This document shows positions 23,701 to 27,933 of a DNA stretch of 27,933 bases, piece after piece. The stretch is from Ichthyophonus hoferi (Eukaryota > Opisthokonta > Ichthyosporea > Ichthyophonida > Ichthyophonidae). Each line of letters begins with the position of its first letter. Positions within the stretch are counted from its first letter, which is position 1. A program made the position numbers and the translations under genes. The stretch lies in the NCBI GenBank assembly GCA_002751075.1, contig NAOQ01000045.1, positions 118,722 through 146,654 of the forward strand, in the 5' to 3' direction. The notes under the pieces were generated by a model. That model ran no database searches. It worked only from the letters and a program-made list of their open reading frames with translations, and was not told the origin of the DNA.

Positions 23701-25504
23701 ACTTGTTGATACGTACAAAAACAAATATAAGTATTCAAAACTACATGCAAAAGTATGGGTTCATTAACACGTGTATGACTATGTACACTCAGCTAAAATC
23801 CGTGTATTGATATCTACCGACGTGTTGGCGCGTGGTATTGACATTAGCCAGGTAAGCTCCCTGTTACTAGCCTTATCCTGTATGAAAATGGATGTTGCCC
23901 GCCTCATGATAGCGAGGAAGAGGTCATGTACTCGTCCTCTTATCTAATACCTATCATAGTGATGAATTTTCTGAGCGATGTATTTCATTCATTAGCTGGA
24001 GGTTTGGTGATTAAAATGGTATTGAGGTTGTTACTTATGAAATATGGTTGAATGAGAGAGAGAACATGTATATATGTGCGATAGTGATCTAGTATGTACA
24101 CATGTAGTAGAGATAGTAAGATAATGTGTATAAGTGCAGAGAAAAAAGAACAACAAACACTGACCGTGCGATGCGGCGTGCTACAGGTAAATGTGGTAAT
24201 TAACTACGACATCCCCATCCATTGGGACACACGCCGAGCTGATTCAGAGACCTACCTGCATCGTATTGGTTAGTGTCCCCATGCAAGTCTTTATCATGAT
24301 AGATATGACAAGGGAGAGTAGAGGGTCAGTATACAGCCCTATGAAGGTTATTTTCTCTGTATCCTTAAGCGTTTTGCCCTTTGTTGTCTGGGGTGAACAC
24401 GTATGCTAGATATAATTCATGAATATGTATGATTAGAGGAACTGGACTAAGCATAAAGATACCAAATGACGGAGTGAAATGTGTGCAAAGCTGATCTTAT
24501 TGCGCCTGGTGTAAGTATGTAGGAAAGGGTATAGGTTGAATAGATGCAATGAGAACTACAATATGAAATTCAGTGACAGTATCTTTGAGATTACTAAATG
24601 CCTTTGCATATATATTCAAGTGATTGCGTTCTCAGGACCACTGCCATTATTAGAAACTCTTTTTTTTTAACCTTGGTTATAACTCATTTCAGTTTGTACA
24701 TTATATTTGTAACAAGAACAATTGCGACAATTATAATAAGGATAGTAGATCAGAAAAAAATCTAAACCAAGACATTGCAATATGAAATTTGACCTCAACT
24801 CAGACCAGGTCATCCGCATTTAAGCATATTGAGAAGCGGATGAAAATAATTCAGACAACCAGGATTCCCCTGGTAACGGCGGGTAATGCGGGACAACTCA
24901 AGTTTCAATGCTGCGTGGGTTCCATTGCGTGTTGTAGACTGAAGGGGTATTATCTTGTATGACCTAGGTACAAACCCTTTGGGACACAGTCTAACCACTA
25001 TCACACCGGGTTATGTAGGGCGAACAGGAAGGTTTGGCAGGCGAGGTCTGGGTATAAACTTCTGTTATGACTCCAGGTCGCGTGATGCCATGCGTGATAT
25101 TGAAAAGTTCTTTGAAAGGTATAGTATACAGCTAGTGTCCCCCCTAATTTATTCTCTTTCTCCTTGTTGCACCTTCATCTTTTCTCTTATTATGTCTTAC
25201 AAGCCTTCGTTTTTAGCACCTGTGCTTTCTTTTATTAATATTTCTACAGAGAAACCCTTTTATCTACATTCATAGCTCTGTTTTCATAAAGTTTCTGTAC
25301 TACATGTGATGTGTTACTACATCTCCGCCCAAGCTTACATAGTATATCATTGTCAATTCCCCTTATTTTTAACAATTTTTTTATATATATTTTATCTTTA
25401 TTTCTTTTATTATCAAAACTAATCAATGTGATATGGGATTCAGACCTATTACCCGTATACCCGTTGATGATCCAGAATGCTTTGAGAGAATGTTAACGCT
25501 TTAG
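15636..25504 (+). CDS. DBP5: DBP5/DDX19-type DEAD-box mRNA-export helicase, 16 exons, 481 aa
   Basis: Dbp5 remodels mRNPs at the cytoplasmic face of nuclear pores, driven by ATP and activated by Gle1 in other eukaryotes. Exons: 15636-15647, 16346-16420, 17361-17433, 17901-18030, 18506-18598, 19448-19550, 20246-20357, 20943-21018, 21330-21425, 22068-22179, 22556-22681, 23018-23153, 23793-23851, 24187-24268, 25019-25118, 25444-25504; every junction is GT-AG with matching phase. Motifs: acidic N-terminus WGDDDDEEELDF (15-26), VQRQDPNSPIYS, Q motif GFNRPSKIQ (109-117), motif I AQSQSGTGKT (134-143), PTRELA (168-173), TPGT (214-217), DEAD (238-241), SAT (268-270), TDVLARGID (390-398), HRIGRTGRFG (426-435). 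The residues between NYDIPIHWDTRRADSETYLHRIG and motif VI's start match the Dbp5-specific insertion, separating it from eIF4A. Human DDX19 is 479 aa. The least sure part is the 12-nt first exon. Confidence 0.95.
17728..17765. repeat. (CATA)n-(CA)n compound microsatellite in DBP5 intron 3
   Basis: CATA tetranucleotide repeats pass directly into CA dinucleotides. More degenerate CA-rich DNA continues to about 17805. The Thr/His/Tyr-rich open frames across it come from the repeat. Confidence 0.9.
19240..19340. repeat. Degenerate CA-rich repeat in DBP5 intron 5
   Basis: Imperfect CACACA/CACGCA/CATGTA repeats just upstream of exon 6, ending in a C-rich patch (CCCTCCCCCATCCCCCC) near 19317-19335. 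It produces spurious open frames on both strands. Confidence 0.8.
20151..20170. repeat. (TA)n microsatellite in DBP5 intron 6
   Basis: Short pure TA run about 75 bp upstream of exon 7. Confidence 0.85.
22982..23016. repeat. (CAAA)n-(CATA)n microsatellite abutting the exon 12 acceptor of DBP5
   Basis: Repeats of CAAA then CATA run directly into the acceptor AACACAG at 23011-23017, so the 3' splice site appears to be embedded in repeat sequence in place of a usual polypyrimidine tract. Confidence 0.8.
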
Positions 25505-26138
25505 ACACTGTTTGAAATTAACGAAAGCAGAACCAAGAGACTAAGACTAAGTGGACATGTATGACAAAAATAACACGAGGATTTCACTATGTACCTATAA
25601 AGTTTTTATCTTTCTTACAAAGATGCGTTAGGTACAGTACTTCAAGTAGAATGATGATATGTCATGTCCTTAATTAAGTAGAGATAAACACGCTAGCATT
25701 GTTTCCGTAACCCGGTAGACACCAGTTTTTGTTTTTATTTGGGGCCCATATGAGTTATAGAGTGGTTGCATGGCTAGAGTGTAAGAGTTGATCATAAGAC
25801 CATATTTAACCTTTATAACTTTGTGAGGAATTGGAAAAATAAAAAACTTCAAAAGTGTTTAAGTCCTAATTGTAGAAATTCAGGTTGGTCCGAAATGCCT
25901 TCATACCGGTTTCAATGTTTATGGTTTGTGGTTGTAATGATTTTAGTCTTACCACTAATTAGTACAGTTGAGAGAGAACCGAAACACACTCATATACAAT
26001 ATCATTTAGAATGGGCCTTGATGCGTTTATTCATGAAATTATAACTCGACAGTGTATTGGTAGGTAAATAAACAGTTCAAAGTGTATGAGTTATGTACGT
26101 AACATAATTTGCCTTTTCAACACCCATTTTTAACGTCA
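25505..26138. other. DBP5 downstream region, no supported gene
   Basis: A/T-rich. A 73-codon frame (25823-26044) contains a hydrophobic stretch (FQCLWFVVVMILVLPLIS) that could span a membrane, followed by EREPKHTHIQYHLEW. The latter loosely recalls the segment after the first membrane helix of TMEM231 family proteins, but the match is too short to call a gene. It may be chance, or a displaced N-terminal piece of the candidate gene at 26591-27750. Confidence 0.25.
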
Positions 26139-26283
26139 CCAATTTTAGCCAATCATAATAGTACGTAAGATAACAAGCTCAGCTCATTAAATAGGCCAAT
26201 CATCAAGTGTAATCTTTGTTTACCAAAAGGTTATTGGATAAAACATATACCAATCAGTGACCACAAGCATATGAATGACGTCA
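26139..26283. promoter_or_regulatory. CCAAT-box cluster with CRE-type palindrome
   Basis: CCAAT at 26139, 26149, 26196 and 26250, inverted ATTGG at 26233, and the perfect palindrome TGACGTCA at 26276-26283 (a CGTCA half-site also at 26134). Four of the five boxes read CCAAT on the + strand, three of them CCAATCA. This density in A/T-rich DNA, about 300 bp before the ATG at 26591, looks like a promoter; NF-Y and bZIP binding are inferences from known motif use in other eukaryotes. Confidence 0.5.
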
Positions 26284-26590
26284 CGCGAGCCATGCAAGAA
26301 AATACCTCACATTCTTATAACATAAACAGTTATCTCAGTATTAATTATTATAAACAAGTGGGCCTTACTTATTGAAGTTTTCTTACGCATTATATTAGTT
26401 ATTTAACTTGCCAAAGTACATATCCTTTTTAGTTTTAGCTGCTCTTATCGTGTAGTGTGTGATTCTAAGTTGATGCAAATTCAAAATTCACACTTATTTT
26501 TTTACATTATTATATTTATTAGTAGCTACACCTGTAAACCAACCAGTGCTCCAAATGTAGGAGTGTCAATCTGATCCTTGAGGCAGGGTA

Positions 26591-27750
26591 ATGTCGCAGG
26601 CGGTAAAAATTCAAAAAAGTGTGGGGTATTCTAAGAAAAGTATACTTCAGCATGTTTTTAACAAGGTAAATAGTGTGATTGTAAAGTATATGCGTAAAAG
26701 TACACAAAATATTACCTTAATAGTATTATTACAAACATCACCTGTTGTATGCACATTACATAGGAATATTAAAGCATTTACTTTTCTCATCAAAGCTATA
26801 TATTTATATATACTATAATGTGACTGTGCATTGAAGCAGAAGGATACACACATATATCTTTTACTTGGTATTCCTAATTTGTTTACACACAGTCTTATAA
26901 AGCAAAGATGCCATTATAGGTCGTTTTTTTTTGTGCTTTTCACACTTACCAAGATTTCCAATAATATACTCTTTATTTCACAGTATTTACGTCCTATCTC
27001 TTTGCTACTGAAATTATTTTTTTACTTATTGTACATCAAATATCTCTACCCTATCCCCCCTTTGAATTACATCCTTAAAGAAAAACACAGATTTATGTAT
27101 AATACATACATGCATACATACATATATATACATACATACATACATACATACATACATACATACATCCACTCATCCATACAACCATCCGGAATGATCTACC
27201 CACAAACTAACCCATACCCATTCCCTGCCTACTCACAACTATTTCTCTTGTTCTCTGTCACACGAATGCCTTTAGATCGTCCAGGTGATTGTACAACTTC
27301 GAATATCTTTGCCCAGCAATGCTCTTGATAATTTTAGAAGCACTGTGTGGGTATGTTTTGTTTTTTGTTCCATTCCATGCTATCCTATATCTGTACACAT
27401 TTGACAAACATTGGCTCACACTGGTGCATAGATATATACAGTCCTATTTATACTCTCCATACCTGGGTAATTATAGCAAGCATTATTTTCTGAACTCACA
27501 TTCCCATCTGTATGTATTTATATATAATATATATAACAACCTCTAATAATAGCCAAAGCAAGGTTTGCTTTAATTAATTCATATTACACGTATACAGAAC
27601 GTATTATACACCATACATCTATACATGTACCCTTTCCTTATACAGGTTTCTTCTCTTTAGATATTATGGTTTGTGACATGGATCCAGTGGCTATCTGTAC
27701 TATATTATATTATCCTTAAAAAACTTCTATTGGTTCATAAAGCTCAATGA
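26591..27750 (+). CDS. Candidate three-exon small membrane protein, C-terminus TMEM231-like
   Basis: Proposed exons 26591-26665, 27276-27350 and 27661-27750 have donors GTAAAT and GTATGT, acceptors TTTAG and TTTAG, and phase 0 at both junctions, giving 79 codons ending in TGA. Exon 1 reads MSQAVKIQKSVGYSKK and on to HVFNK; exon 2 reads IVQVIVQLRISLPSN and ends NFRSTVW; exon 3 encodes one hydrophobic helix around TWIQWLSVLYYIIL, then a basic tail LKKLLLVHK. The order of a beta-like strand, then F/W, then W(I/V)Q(W/Y)xSxL, then a helix and basic residues resembles the end of TMEM231, a protein of the ciliary transition-zone (MKS) complex. TMEM231 is normally about 300 aa, so about 220 residues would be missing. 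It may be a fragment, a shortened paralogue, or an unrelated membrane protein. Exon 1 could also belong to something else. Confidence 0.33.
27131..27167. repeat. (CATA)n microsatellite
   Basis: Near-pure CATA tetranucleotide repeat, preceded by a less regular CATA/TATA stretch from about 27106. It lies in the proposed intron 1 of the candidate gene at 26591-27750 and causes the Thr/Tyr/His-rich open frame there. Confidence 0.95.
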
Positions 27751-27933
27751 TCGCAGAGTACTATCATAACAGACCAATAAATTGTTGGTGTTTGTATGGT
27801 TTATAATAATAGATGGCCGAGTACAAATTATTAGATTCTAATATTTACTGACTTAGAGATACCTTCATTATAGCTTAGACATGATGATTTAGTCAAAGCA
27901 AATAGTACCTTATAACCACCCTAGGCTTAATAG

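Noticed and set aside
26831-27328. 165-codon plus-strand ORF, the longest open frame in the window
   Set aside because: It runs through T-rich sequence and a CATA repeat and overlaps in another frame the better-supported exon at 27276-27350.
1-27933. tRNA, rRNA, CRISPR arrays, bacterial operon signals
   Set aside because: None seen on either strand; the spliced gene structure is eukaryotic.

Overview
The window comes from an A/T-rich, very intron-rich nuclear genome of a eukaryote, most likely a flagellated protist. This rests on three things: two conserved eukaryotic genes cut into 13 and 16 short exons by GT-AG introns, long microsatellite-filled introns, and a possible ciliary transition-zone gene at the right end. 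I cannot name the lineage from sequence alone. There is one assembly gap (113 N, 11785-11897).

Layout, left to right. (1) 210-1259 (+): a decayed HSP90 C-terminal region. It crosses at least three reading frames but keeps an apparent intron and a terminal EEVD-stop. (2) About 1690-2310: first copy of a dispersed repeat that carries a minus-strand ORF of unknown family. (3) About 2740-3250: a purine-rich tract. (4) 3409-12435 (+): a complete 13-exon VPS36 gene (ESCRT-II subunit, 397 codons), assembled here by matching splice phase and homology. Its last intron holds the gap, flanked by two nearly identical 320-bp sequences that are probably an assembly artefact. (5) About 13445-14862: the second copy of the dispersed repeat, bracketed by two roughly 285-bp direct repeats. 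(6) 15636-25504 (+): a complete 16-exon DBP5/DDX19-type DEAD-box mRNA-export helicase (481 codons). (7) 26139-26283: a dense CCAAT-box cluster with a perfect CRE-type palindrome. It lies upstream of (8) 26591-27750 (+), a weakly supported three-exon gene whose C-terminus resembles the membrane end of TMEM231.

All recognised genes are on the + strand. They do not form a functional pathway: VPS36 acts in endosomal sorting, DBP5 in mRNA export at the nuclear pore, and HSP90 in protein folding. Nearly all long ORFs outside the listed exons are chance frames in A/T-rich, pyrimidine-rich or CA-repeat DNA. The least explained item is the repeat family with the conserved minus-strand reading frame.
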